Source: DYGX01 sp035325905
GTDB taxonomy: Bacteria; Chloroflexota; Anaerolineae; Aggregatilineales; Aggregatilineaceae
Reading direction: 5' to 3'
Assembly: GCA_035325905.1 (NCBI GenBank)
Contig: DAOKYY010000017.1
Location: 1-57,305 of the forward strand
Length of the DNA: 57,305 bases
The notes under the pieces were generated by a model. It made no database searches, had not been told where the DNA came from, and worked only from the letters and a program-made list of their open reading frames with translations. Shown here one piece after another: positions 48,149 to 57,285 of this stretch; position 1 is the first letter of the stretch; each line of letters opens with the position of its first letter. A program made the position numbers and the translations under genes.

Positions 48149-48179
48149 GCCCGCCGGTCAACCAGATTGGCGGGCGCTT
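48149..48179 (+). terminator. Terminator after the PPC-repeat gene
   Basis: GCCCGCC (48149-48155) and GGCGGGC (48169-48175) form a 7-bp GC stem with a 13-nt loop, followed by GCTTTG. The U-tract is short. Confidence 0.65.
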
Positions 48180-48206
48180 TGATCCGGCGCAGATGCCAGG
48201 GAAAGA

Positions 48207-48235
48207 TTGACAGATTAGAACGCCTGTGCTATTAT
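48207..48235 (+). promoter_or_regulatory. recA promoter
   Basis: TTGACA (48207-48212), a 17-bp spacer, TATTAT (48230-48235), 85 bp before recA. The spacer contains an imperfect palindrome that may be an SOS operator (see the site at 48216-48231). Confidence 0.72.
48216..48231. promoter_or_regulatory. Possible LexA operator in the recA promoter
   Basis: TAGAACGCCTGTGCTA is an imperfect dyad (TAG.AC....GT.CTA) with GAAC and GT.C half-sites that recall the GAAC-N4-GTTC boxes of Gram-positive LexA. It sits between -35 and -10, where a repressor would block polymerase. No lexA gene is in the window. Confidence 0.3.
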
Positions 48236-48319
48236 TAGAGACATCAGCACAGTTAGCGTGCGCGCTCCGGGCACCGGCGCGGAGCGCAACCCACCACCCT
48301 TCTGCATGGAGATTAAGCG

Positions 48320-49372
<1,053 letters not shown>

Positions 49373-49402
49373 TTACGACCAGTCTGTAACAAGACCCATT
49401 AC

Positions 49403-49430
49403 CGCGCCGGGCGCCTACCGTCCCGGCGCG
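49403..49430 (+). terminator. Hairpin after recA
   Basis: CGCGCCGGG (49403-49411) and CCCGGCGCG (49422-49430) pair perfectly over 9 bp with a 10-nt loop. It is followed by GCGTCTTCG rather than a true U-run, so termination is likely but not certain. Confidence 0.6.
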
Positions 49431-49479
49431 GCGTCTTCGCGCCCCGCGCGTAGCCAACCGCGCCGCCCGCAGCGCCCAA

Positions 49480-49508
49480 TTGGCAAGATCGGCCTCGTCC
49501 CGTATAAT
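49480..49508 (+). promoter_or_regulatory. Promoter of the DsbA-like gene
   Basis: TTGGCA (49480-49485), a 17-bp spacer, TATAAT (49503-49508). Confidence 0.72.
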
Positions 49509-49612
49509 CGGCCTCCACGCGCCTGCGAGGCGCGTACCAGCCCGTCACAGCGCCGCGCCGAGAACACCGCGTGCCGCCGCTTTATTGGAAGCAGAAAACG
49601 AGGACAACACGC

Positions 49613-50647
49613 ATGGCCGAACAAACCCCGGAGCCGATCCCAACCCCGCGCGAGGGCAAGCCCGTCTCGCAGCGGAACGACGCCTATTCACCGGCTACGC
49701 CGCCACCACAACGCAACAGCAACGGCAACCAGACGCTGACCCTGATTTTGACTGCGGCGGTTTTTCTGCTGGTCGGGCTGCTGCTGGCGACGCTGCTGAC
49801 CAACGACGACGAGGTTCTCGACGAAGAAACGCTGCGCGCCGCAGTCAACGAAGCGGTTGGCACCCAGGTCGGAGCGCTGGGCCTGGCGCCCGGCGACCCG
49901 GACACGGCCAGAGCCTCGCTGCAAGACATGGTCGATAGCGCCATCGCCACGCGGGTGAGCGGCAGCGGCGCGATCGCGGCGTCCGGCGAGGGTGATGGTC
50001 TGACGCGCGCCGATATCGCCGCGTTGGTCGATCAGTCCGTCAGCACGCAGGTCGCGGCGCTGGTTCCCACCCAGACGCCGATCCCGCCGACCCCGACGCC
50101 GGTCCCGATCGCCGATACGGCGGACGACGACGCGTTCCGAGGGCCGGAGGACGCCCCGGTCACGATTGTCGAGTTCTCCGACTTCCAGTGCGGCTACTGC
50201 GGCCGGTTCTACGAGCAAACCTTGCCGCAGATTCTTGAGAAATATCCCGACGAGGTGCGCTTCGTCTACCGCGACTTCCCGATTTTCGGCGACGACTCCG
50301 TGCGCGCGTCGATGGCCGCCGAGTGCGCCGCCGACCAGGAGATGTTCTGGGAGATGCACAACCGCATCTTCGACATCCACAAGGCTGAGTCCGCGCCGAC
50401 GCTAAGCCAGGAAACGCTGGTCGGCTTCGCCGAGGAGATCGGGATCCCGGACACCGCCGCGTTCGAGACCTGCCTGGCCGAGGAACAGCACCTCGACGAG
50501 ATCATCGCGGACTTCCAGACCGCCCAAGTCTATGGTTTTCGCGGCACGCCCGGCTTCGTCATCAATGGCGTGATCTACTCGTTCGGCGCGCAGCCATTCG
50601 AGGTGTTCGACGCCATCATCCAGCAGGAACTCAGCGCCCAGAGCTAA
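49613..50647 (+). CDS. Membrane-anchored DsbA-like thiol oxidoreductase
   Basis: A 344-residue protein from the ATG at 49613; a frame extension of 14 codons upstream lacks a better site. A polar N-terminus is followed by a membrane helix at about 40-62, an acidic helical spacer and a TPIPPTPTP linker. The thioredoxin fold (about 175-340) has active site CGYC (193-196) and a cis-Pro in RGTPGFVINGV. This is the DsbA/BdbD-like class outside the membrane. VKOR, which reoxidises such proteins, is encoded about 1 kb downstream on the other strand. Together they probably form the disulfide-bond pathway. Confidence 0.9.
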   Translation: MAEQTPEPIPTPREGKPVSQRNDAYSPATPPPQRNSNGNQTLTLILTAAVFLLVGLLLATLLTNDDEVLDEETLRAAVNEAVGTQVGALGLAPGDPDTARASLQDMVDSAIATRVSGSGAIAASGEGDGLTRADIAALVDQSVSTQVAALVPTQTPIPPTPTPVPIADTADDDAFRGPEDAPVTIVEFSDFQCGYCGRFYEQTLPQILEKYPDEVRFVYRDFPIFGDDSVRASMAAECAADQEMFWEMHNRIFDIHKAESAPTLSQETLVGFAEEIGIPDTAAFETCLAEEQHLDEIIADFQTAQVYGFRGTPGFVINGVIYSFGAQPFEVFDAIIQQELSAQS

Positions 50648-50674
50648 CGCGCTGCGCCGCCTTCCAACCCCTTC

Positions 50675-50745
50675 GGAGCGCCGGCTCGATCCACTCGAGC
50701 GGCGCTCCGCGCTCAAGCCCAAAACACCCGTTTTGAGCGGCGCTC
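50675..50745. repeat. Compound hairpins and direct repeat after the DsbA-like gene
   Basis: GGAGCGCCG (50675-50683) pairs with CGGCGCTCC (50700-50708), and the inner CTCGA/TCGAG extends the stem. A second hairpin, CAAAAC-ACCC-GTTTTG, follows at 50720-50735. GAGCGGCGCTC occurs twice as a direct repeat (50697-50707 and 50735-50745). It could act as a terminator for the DsbA-like gene. Confidence 0.6.
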
Positions 50746-50773
50746 AGTTGTTCGGAAAAGCGCAAACGGACCG

Positions 50774-50802
50774 TTGACCGCCTGGGGCGGAACAGGTATA
50801 AT
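50774..50802 (+). promoter_or_regulatory. Promoter of the S1-domain gene
   Basis: TTGACC (50774-50779), a 17-bp spacer, TATAAT (50797-50802), close to the sigma-70-type consensus. Confidence 0.8.
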
Positions 50803-50846
50803 CCGCCCACCAAAACACCACGGCACGGATTAAGGAGCAGGTCATT

Positions 50847-51569
50847 ATGACGACCCACAACAGCGCGCCCACCTCGTTCGAGGACCTCGCGCCCAGGATG
50901 CAGCTTGAGGGCACGGTGAAGAAAATCGAGCTGTTTGGCGCACTGGTCGACATTGGCGTTGGGCGCCTCGGGCTGCTCCATATCTCCCAGCTTTCCGATA
51001 AGCACGTGCGCAACGTAACCGACGTGCTGAAAGAGGGCGACCGCGTGACCGTGTGGGTGCAAGAAGTGGACCGCGAGCGGGGCCGCATCAGCCTGACCAT
51101 GCTCAAGCCGCCGGCTGTCACCTGGGACGATATCACCCCCGGCAGCGTGTTCACCGGCAAGGTCGTGCGGGTCGAGAAGTTCGGCGTGTTCGTCGATTTC
51201 GGCGCAGAGCGCCCCGGCCTGGTGCACGTTTCGGAGCTGGCGAAGGGCTATGTCGGCGACCCGTCGGAAGTCGTCAAAGTGGACGACGAGATCGAGGCGA
51301 AGGTTATCGGCATCAACCGCCGCAAGAAGCAGATCGACCTGAGCGTGCGCGCGCTCGAAGAGCCGGCGCAGGCCGCCGCGCTGGCCGAAGCCGAGCCGGA
51401 AGAAGCCCTGCCAACCGCGATGGAGCTGGCGCTGCGCCAGGCGATGCAAAAAGCCGACGTGGACTTCCCGGTGCGAGACAACAAGCGCCGCGCCAAGAAG
51501 AACAAGCGCCACGCCGAGCGCGAAGATATCTTCGCCCGCACGCTTCAACAGCACGGCTCGAACGACTAG
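50847..51569 (+). CDS. Two-S1-domain RNA-binding protein
   Basis: A 240-residue protein. The ATG is preceded by AAGGAG. Two S1 (OB-fold) domains lie at about 17-87 and 96-167, each with the family pattern (KKIELFGALVDIGVGRLGLLHIS, and EKFGVFVDFGAERPGLVHVSEL, read in parts). The last 70 residues are first acidic/Ala-rich, then strongly basic (NKRRAKKNKRHAERED), likely an RNA- or ribosome-binding tail. The layout resembles short ribosomal-protein-S1-like or YugI-type proteins; the target RNA is unknown. Single gene with strong promoter and terminator. Confidence 0.88.
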   Translation: MTTHNSAPTSFEDLAPRMQLEGTVKKIELFGALVDIGVGRLGLLHISQLSDKHVRNVTDVLKEGDRVTVWVQEVDRERGRISLTMLKPPAVTWDDITPGSVFTGKVVRVEKFGVFVDFGAERPGLVHVSELAKGYVGDPSEVVKVDDEIEAKVIGINRRKKQIDLSVRALEEPAQAAALAEAEPEEALPTAMELALRQAMQKADVDFPVRDNKRRAKKNKRHAEREDIFARTLQQHGSND

Positions 51570-51592
51570 CCGCGCTGGAACACCAGAAATCA

Positions 51593-51621
51593 ATCGGACC
51601 GCTGTGTGCGGTCCGATTTTG
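51593..51621 (+). terminator. Terminator between the S1 gene and VKOR
   Basis: ATCGGACCGC (51593-51602) and GCGGTCCGAT (51608-51617) form a perfect 10-bp stem with a TGTGT loop, followed by TTTGTTT. On the minus strand the same stem is followed by TGATTTC, so it may serve both convergent genes. Confidence 0.9.
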
Positions 51622-51641
51622 TTTCACTCAGGCGGCGAGGC

Positions 51642-52133
51642 TTAGCTGCGCAGCGGCTGCAAGAAGCGGCGCAGGCGATAGACCGCGATGGCGAAGATCA
51701 GCGCGACAATCACGAACGATGCGATGCACCACTGGCACCACGCTTCGAGCACGGTCGCCTCGATCACCGACAGGTATAACTGGAACAACACGCCAAACAG
51801 CGCCGCCGCCAGCACCAGCGTCCGGCCGTACTGCGCCAGGAAGGGCACCTGGTCTTCCAGCAGCAGAATCAACAGCATACCGAGGAAGCCCACCAGCCCC
51901 AGCAGCGCCACCGGGATGCCAAAGGTCGACGCGTAGGCGCTGGTTTGCACCGTCTCGCAGTTGATCAGACCCGTCTCGGCGCAAACCGTCTCGTTCCCCG
52001 TCACTTCTGCCCAGGTGAGATACCCCGCCACCAGGACGCCCAGCACGGCGAGGATGATCGCGATCAGCCTCGGCCAGTCGAGCGCCACCGGCGCCGCCGT
52101 CACAATGGGTTCTGTTTTTGTCCTGCCCGCCAC
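51642..52133 (-). CDS. Vitamin K epoxide reductase family protein (VKOR)
   Basis: A 163-residue membrane protein. The GTG at 52133 is chosen because GGAGG lies 9-10 nt upstream and residues further upstream have no family character. It has four or five membrane helices. The family's redox residues are present: the loop pair Cys51 and Cys59 (VCAETGLINCE), and the CxxC Cys133-Cys136 (WCQWCIAS) facing quinone. Bacterial VKOR reoxidises DsbA-type partners using quinone. The DsbA-like protein at 49613-50647 is the obvious partner. Confidence 0.92.
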   Translation of the reverse strand: MAGRTKTEPIVTAAPVALDWPRLIAIILAVLGVLVAGYLTWAEVTGNETVCAETGLINCETVQTSAYASTFGIPVALLGLVGFLGMLLILLLEDQVPFLAQYGRTLVLAAALFGVLFQLYLSVIEATVLEAWCQWCIASFVIVALIFAIAVYRLRRFLQPLRS

Positions 52134-52216
52134 TCCGTTTTCCTCCGTTGGTGTGCGCCGATCTGCGGTCACGGCTGCTTGTGCGCCGCCCTCCTGCGCG
52201 TGATATGGCGAGATAT

Positions 52217-52246
52217 AGTTTACATATATACCTAACCGTCGTGCAA
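52217..52246 (-). promoter_or_regulatory. Probable VKOR promoter
   Basis: Read on the minus strand: TTGCAC (52246-52241), an 18-bp spacer, TAAACT (52222-52217). Confidence 0.4.
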
Positions 52247-52347
52247 GCATTTGCCCGAAATCGCGCTCCGGCGTGCGTTCCAGACGCGCTCGCGCCCAGA
52301 ACGATACCACACTCGCCTGTTTTTCGCACGCGATCATGCCAGAACCG

Positions 52348-52376
52348 TTGCATCCGGCGCAGCCGGTAGTTATACT
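52348..52376 (+). promoter_or_regulatory. Promoter of the (p)ppGpp synthetase gene
   Basis: TTGCAT (52348-52353), a 17-bp spacer, TATACT (52371-52376), 35 bp before the GTG start. Confidence 0.68.
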
Positions 52377-52410
52377 GTTTATTTAACAATTCCGTTCAAA
52401 GGACGCGGCT

Positions 52411-54597
52411 GTGCAAACCAAAACGTCGGACCTTGCCACGATCCTGGAGGCGCTGCCGGATCTCTCACGCGCCGATCAGATGCTGATCGAGCGCAGCTAC
52501 GAGCGCGCGCGCCAGGCGCACGAGGGGCAGTTCCGCAAGTCCGGCGAGCCGTACATCCGTCACTGTCTGGCCGTCGCGCAGATTCTGGCGGATATGAACC
52601 TTGACGCGACGACAATCGCCGCCGCCCTGCTCCATGACGTGGTCGAAGATACCGGCGTCACCCTGGCCGACATCGAGGCGGAGTTCGGCGAGAAGATCGC
52701 CGAGCTGGTCGCCGGAGTCACCAAGCTGAAGCAGCTCCCCACCGGCGTCGAAGGGATGCACGGCGGCAAGGCCGGCGACCGCGAGATGGAATATCTGCGC
52801 AAGATGTTCCTGGCGATGGTCTCCGACTTCCGCGTCATGCTGATCAAGCTCGCCGACCGGCTGCACAATATGCGCACGCTTGGCTACATGTCGCCGGAGA
52901 AGCAGCAGCAGACCGCGCGCGAGACGCTCGATATCTTCGCGCCGATCGCTAACCGGCTCGGCATCTGGCAGATCAAGTGGCAGCTTGAAGACCTGTCGTT
53001 CCGCTATCTCGACCCGGAAGGCTACCGCGCGATCCGCGAGGAGCTGCACGAGCGCCGCGCCGACCGCGAGAAGGACATGGAGCGGACGATCGCGTACATC
53101 CGCGAGCAGTTCGCGCGCGAGGGGTTGCAGGCGGAGATCAAGGGGCGGCCCAAGCACATCTACAGCATTCACCGCAAGATGGAGCGGAAGAACCTGCCGT
53201 TCAACCAGATCCACGACATCCGCGCCATCCGCATCATCGTCGAAACCCTGCCGGAGTGCTACCAGGCGCTGGGCATCATCCACAGTATCTTCCACACCAT
53301 GCCGGGCGAGTTTGACGACTACATCTCGTCGCCAAAGGAAAACTCGTATCGCAGCCTGCATACCGGCGTGCGGGACCGCGACGGCAAGCCGCTCGAAATC
53401 CAGATCCGCACGCGCGAGATGGACGAGGACGCGGAGTACGGCATCGCCGCGCACTGGCGCTACAAAGAAGGGCGCGCGCCGTCCGGCGCGGATGCCGCGT
53501 TCGAGCGCCGCGTCGAGAAGATGCGGCGCTGGATGGAAGACGTCCAACAAGATACGGAAGACAGCGACGCCGGCGGGTTCGTCACCCGCATGGTCGAGGA
53601 GATCAGCCCGGAGCGCATCTACGTCTTCACGCCGAAGGGCGACATCGTAGACCTGCCGGAAGGCGCGACGCCAATCGACTTTGCGTACCATATCCACACC
53701 GAGATCGGCCACCGCTGCCGGGGTGCGAAGGTCAACGGGCGGCTGGTCGCGCTCGACTACACGCTGAAGAACAGCGACCAGGTTGAGATCTTGACCGCCA
53801 ACCGGGGCGGCCCCAGCCTGGACTGGCTCAACTCCGATCTTGGCTACACACAGACCTCGCGCGCCCGCAACAAGATCAAGCAGTGGTTCCGCCGCCGGGA
53901 CCGCGAAAAGAGCATTGCCGACGGCAAGGAAGTGCTCGACCGCGAGCTACGCAAGCTCGGCATGGCCGCCCGCTCGCGCGAGGAAGTCGCGCAGCAGCTC
54001 GGCTACGCCCACGCCGAGGACCTGATGGCTGCCATCGGCTACGGCGAGATTACCGGCGCGACGATCAGCCTGCGGCTGCTCGAAGACGAGCGCCCCGCCG
54101 AGGATGCCAGCGTTCTGGAGGCAACCGTCTCGCGTTTGAGAGAGCCGGTCCGCGCCGAGGGGATGCGCATCGACCAGACCGACGGGCTGCTGGTCACGCT
54201 GGCGCGCTGCTGCAACCCGACCTACGGCGACGAGATCACCGGCTTTATCACACGCGGCAAGGGGATCACCGTGCACCGGGCGGACTGCAAGAACGTGCTC
54301 AATACCAACGAGCCGGAGCGGCTGATCCATGTGACCTGGCCGCCCGGTAGCGAGCAGTCGTACCCGGTCCCAGTGCTGATCGTCGCCTACGATCGCGAGG
54401 GGCTGATGCGCGACATCGGCGCGGTGATCGCGGATGAAAACATCAACATGTCGAACGTCAACATCAGCACGCGCCAGAACATCGCGACGTTCGAGCTGAC
54501 GATGGAGATTCGCGACATCAAGCAGCTTTCGCGCATCCTGGCGAAAATCGAGCGCCTGCCTAACGTCGTCGAAGCCTTCCGCCGCACCGCCGTCTGA
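52411..54597 (+). CDS. relA: Bifunctional (p)ppGpp synthetase/hydrolase (RelA/SpoT family)
   Basis: A 728-residue long RSH protein starting at GTG with AAGGA upstream. The HD hydrolase domain has its His51 and the HDxxED motif (LLHDVVEDTG, 75-80). The synthetase domain has GRPKHIYSIHRKM, IHDIRAIRII, ENSYRSLHTGV and the EIQIRT strand. The TGS domain (YVFTPKGDIVDLPEGATPIDFAYHIHT) and the Cys-rich and ACT domains (VTLARCCNPTYGDEITGFITRGKG; VLIVAYDREGLMRDIGAVI) complete the family order. Both catalytic sites appear intact. It controls the stringent response in the cytoplasm. Single gene; a small lipoprotein-like gene follows 34 bp later. Confidence 0.96.
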   Translation: MQTKTSDLATILEALPDLSRADQMLIERSYERARQAHEGQFRKSGEPYIRHCLAVAQILADMNLDATTIAAALLHDVVEDTGVTLADIEAEFGEKIAELVAGVTKLKQLPTGVEGMHGGKAGDREMEYLRKMFLAMVSDFRVMLIKLADRLHNMRTLGYMSPEKQQQTARETLDIFAPIANRLGIWQIKWQLEDLSFRYLDPEGYRAIREELHERRADREKDMERTIAYIREQFAREGLQAEIKGRPKHIYSIHRKMERKNLPFNQIHDIRAIRIIVETLPECYQALGIIHSIFHTMPGEFDDYISSPKENSYRSLHTGVRDRDGKPLEIQIRTREMDEDAEYGIAAHWRYKEGRAPSGADAAFERRVEKMRRWMEDVQQDTEDSDAGGFVTRMVEEISPERIYVFTPKGDIVDLPEGATPIDFAYHIHTEIGHRCRGAKVNGRLVALDYTLKNSDQVEILTANRGGPSLDWLNSDLGYTQTSRARNKIKQWFRRRDREKSIADGKEVLDRELRKLGMAARSREEVAQQLGYAHAEDLMAAIGYGEITGATISLRLLEDERPAEDASVLEATVSRLREPVRAEGMRIDQTDGLLVTLARCCNPTYGDEITGFITRGKGITVHRADCKNVLNTNEPERLIHVTWPPGSEQSYPVPVLIVAYDREGLMRDIGAVIADENINMSNVNISTRQNIATFELTMEIRDIKQLSRILAKIERLPNVVEAFRRTAV

Positions 54598-54631
54598 CTC
54601 CGGCCCTGCTCCGCCAGAAAGGAATGCGGCA

Positions 54632-54943
54632 ATGCCCGCCGACCGACCGCCCCGGCTAGCCCCCCTCGTCCTCTGCCTGTTCGCGCTGGCGCTGGGTGCG
54701 CTGGCCTGCGCGACCTTTCGCGCGCCGGATGATCCCGCGCCGACCCGCCCGCCGGATGCGCTCACGCCCAGCGTCACGCCAACCCCCACCGCGACTTTCA
54801 CTTCCACGCCCGCCCCCTCGCCCTCGCCCACCGAGACGCCGATCGTGACGCTGACGCCTGCGCCCTCCGTAAGCCCGGCCGGCACAATCGCCGCGCCCGG
54901 ACCCGGCACACCAATCCTTTTGCCGCCCGCCCCTGGTCAGTGA
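54632..54943 (+). CDS. Small lipoprotein-like Thr/Pro-rich protein
   Basis: A 103-residue protein preceded by AAAGGAA. Residues 10-26 form a hydrophobic signal ending in GALAC, a lipobox-like site (Cys26), though the -3 residue is not the preferred Leu. The rest is almost wholly Pro, Thr, Ser and Ala (SVTPTPTATFTSTPAPSPSP) with no folded domain. It looks like a bare stalk or linker anchored at the membrane. It could be a truncated remnant of a longer lipoprotein. The gene follows relA and may be read through from it. Confidence 0.62.
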   Translation: MPADRPPRLAPLVLCLFALALGALACATFRAPDDPAPTRPPDALTPSVTPTPTATFTSTPAPSPSPTETPIVTLTPAPSVSPAGTIAAPGPGTPILLPPAPGQ

Positions 54944-55017
54944 TGTTAGCTTTTGACCGCTCCGCCTTAGTTTGGCCCCTACCAACAACGTTATAATCGA
55001 CCGATGGCGAGATTGAG

Positions 55018-55046
55018 TTGAAGCTCAAACCTCATGCGTGTATAAT
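55018..55046 (+). promoter_or_regulatory. Promoter of the BTAD regulator
   Basis: TTGAAG (55018-55023), a 17-bp spacer, TATAAT (55041-55046) with a TGT extension just upstream (extended -10). A second TATAAT is at 54993-54998. Confidence 0.7.
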
Positions 55047-55144
55047 GCAATCAATAAAGTGTGTCAGATCAACACTATAACATCCGAATCACTGGCGGGT
55101 TGTCCGGTCTCACAGGCCGGAGTTGCAGGATGGAGCGGTTGATT

Positions 55145-56392
55145 ATGAAAACAATGGACCTATACGCCAGCGCCCGTGACCAGCTCATGAACCTGGATTC
55201 CGGCATTACGCTTGTGATCCTCCATCCCGATTTTCATGGGCAGCACACCCTGATCGCACCCCTGCTCGAAGCGCCAAATCAGCGCACCGTCTTTCTCGCC
55301 ATCCCGAAAGCCGGGGCCGACTTCAAGACGCTCTCCGGCGCGCTGGCCGAGGCTGTGCGCGCCCAGCTTGACGAGTCGCTGGATAAGCTCCCGGCCAAGC
55401 CGCAGGCCGCCGCCGAAGCGGTGGCGAAGGTCGTGAACGATCACAGCCCGGTCAATCTGGTCATCGACGGCTTCGATCTGCTCGACCCCGACCCCACCGC
55501 CGACTTTCTATCGGCGCTGGCGGCGCAGCTGAGCGGCGGCAGCCGGCTGGTGATCGGCGGGCGCCAACTGCCGATGGACCTGTTGTGGCGCGAGGAATTG
55601 CAGCCGAAGATCGCGCTGGTGCCGGTCAACCCGGACCAGATGATGCTCGATTACACGCAGTCGATTAACAAAACCGTGCTCGAAGTCCGCGCGCTCGGAC
55701 CCGGCCGGGTGCTGATCAACGGGCGTCTGGTCGAGCATTGGGACGGCGTGCTGCCCCGCACGCTGTTCTTTTATTTTGTGGACCGGGGCATGACCACCCG
55801 CGACGAAATTTTCCGCACCTTCTGGCCGTCGCTGTCCACGCGCGAGGCGACGAACGTCTTCCATGTGACGAAGCGCAAGATCAGCGAGATTCTGGGCACC
55901 GACCTGACCGTTTACTGGTCCGGCTTTTATCGCCTCTCGCCTGACCTCGAACTGCATTATGACGTTGTGAAATTCGCGGAGGCAGTTCAGAACGCCGCCG
56001 TAGCCGATGACAAGGCCGCGCTGGCGCTCTATCGCGACGCGGTCGAGCTGTATCACGGGCCGTTCCTGAGCACGATGGAGCAGGACTGGGTCGTGCAGCG
56101 CCGGGGTGAGCTGGCGACCACCTACGCCGAGGCGCTGGCCGGGATGGCACGCCTCTACGCCAAGCACAACGACCAGCCGAGCGCCCTGGGAAGCTATTTG
56201 CGCGCCGCCGCGACCAGCCCGGAGCGCGAGGACCTGGCGCGCGCGATCATGGAGCTATATCGCACGCTGGGCCAGCCGCAGGCCGCGATTGAGACCTACG
56301 AGCGCCTGGAAGCCGAGCTAAGACAGACCCTCAACGTCGCGCCTGGCCCGCAGACGACCGAACTGGTGGAGAGCATCCGCGCCTCGATGTAA
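55145..56392 (+). CDS. BTAD/SARP-type regulator with degenerate NTPase-like domain
   Basis: A 415-residue protein; the ATG at 55145 has GGAG nine nt upstream (an ATG at 55130 is also possible). Residues 1-155 resemble the ATPase domain of STAND/LuxR-type regulators, but the P-loop position reads HPDFHGQHT instead of GxxGxGKT. A Walker-B-like LVIDGFDLLD and a sensor-like SRLVIGGRQLP are present. About 180-260 is a winged helix-turn-helix (LPRTLFFYFVDRGMTTRDEIF, FHVTKRKISEIL). About 265-410 is the bacterial transcriptional activator domain with TPR-like helices. Probably a transcription regulator with an unusual input domain. The target is unknown; there is no adjacent biosynthetic cluster. Confidence 0.85.
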   Translation: MKTMDLYASARDQLMNLDSGITLVILHPDFHGQHTLIAPLLEAPNQRTVFLAIPKAGADFKTLSGALAEAVRAQLDESLDKLPAKPQAAAEAVAKVVNDHSPVNLVIDGFDLLDPDPTADFLSALAAQLSGGSRLVIGGRQLPMDLLWREELQPKIALVPVNPDQMMLDYTQSINKTVLEVRALGPGRVLINGRLVEHWDGVLPRTLFFYFVDRGMTTRDEIFRTFWPSLSTREATNVFHVTKRKISEILGTDLTVYWSGFYRLSPDLELHYDVVKFAEAVQNAAVADDKAALALYRDAVELYHGPFLSTMEQDWVVQRRGELATTYAEALAGMARLYAKHNDQPSALGSYLRAAATSPEREDLARAIMELYRTLGQPQAAIETYERLEAELRQTLNVAPGPQTTELVESIRASM

Positions 56393-56418
56393 GTCTCCGG
56401 CGCTGGCAGGAGCACAGT

Positions 56419-56452
56419 CGCCCCACCTGGCGAATCCGGGCGGGGCGGTTTT
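56419..56452 (+). terminator. Terminator after the BTAD regulator
   Basis: CGCCCC (56419-56424) and GGGGCG (56442-56447) form a GC stem followed by GTTTT, between convergent genes. Confidence 0.7.
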
Positions 56453-56463
56453 ATGCGTGGCGC

Positions 56464-57228
56464 TTACACCTTGACCATGCGAAGCGTCACGTAGCGGCAG
56501 TAGCGGCGCAGGAACGGCAGGTATTTCAGCAGAAAATCGTCCGCGCGCCGCAAAACGGGGAGCGGGCGGTTGAACCCCAGCCCGCGCTCTAGCATACTGA
56601 GCAGCTGAAACTCCTCGACCCGCACCTGTCCGAAACGCCGCACCCACTCGCGAATCTCGCGATAGCCCAGCGGACGGTCGGCCCCGCGCGGATTCTTGTC
56701 AGGATAAGGGAGATGCTCGCGCGCGAACTTCAGCACGGGGTTCATCCCCATCGGCTCCGAGAACGCGGCCTTGCCGCCCGGCTTCAGCACGCGATATAGC
56801 TCCGGCGCGCCAAGCGCCGGCTCAAGGTGGTGCAGCACGCCCTTGCCAAACACCACGTCGAACGACTCGTCGGGAAAAGGCAGAGCCTCGCCCGCGGCGA
56901 CCAGCAGCTCCAGCCCCTCACTCACGCCGTTGATCGCGCCGCGTTTCCGCGTAGCGACGATGCTCATGCGCGAGATGTCAAAGGCGGTGACGTGCGCGCC
57001 GCTCTTAGCGAGCAGCACGGAGGTATGCCCCAGGCCGCAGCCCATATCGAGCACGCGCTTGCCCTGCAAATCGCCCAGAAAGTCCGCGATGCCGCGCATC
57101 GTGCTCGCGTGCGCCGCGTACTGCTGAAAATCGCGATCGCCCATCAGCCCCAGAGAATCCAGCTCGCGGAGCGCCTGCTCGTCCCATTTCGCCTGTTCGA
57201 TGTGGTACGATTCGTGAAGATTCGACAT
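56464..57228 (-). CDS. Class I SAM-dependent methyltransferase
   Basis: A 254-residue protein. The start has GAGGAA 8 nt upstream. Motif I VLDMGCGLGHTS lies near residues 59-70, the acidic residue binding SAM ribose in VTAFDIS, motif II near FDVVFGKGVLHHL, and motif III RVLKPGGKAAFSEP. This is the Methyltransf_11 (UbiE-like) type. The C-terminal 80 residues (basic, Arg/Leu-rich, PFLRRYCRYVTLR) may contact membrane or lipid substrate; this is inference. The substrate is unknown. No partner is visible in the window. Confidence 0.87.
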   Translation of the reverse strand: MSNLHESYHIEQAKWDEQALRELDSLGLMGDRDFQQYAAHASTMRGIADFLGDLQGKRVLDMGCGLGHTSVLLAKSGAHVTAFDISRMSIVATRKRGAINGVSEGLELLVAAGEALPFPDESFDVVFGKGVLHHLEPALGAPELYRVLKPGGKAAFSEPMGMNPVLKFAREHLPYPDKNPRGADRPLGYREIREWVRRFGQVRVEEFQLLSMLERGLGFNRPLPVLRRADDFLLKYLPFLRRYCRYVTLRMVKV

Positions 57229-57285
57229 TGTTGATTCCTCGTATCATGCTCTAGCCACACCCACACAGCCTGGAGGCAAGCCGCG

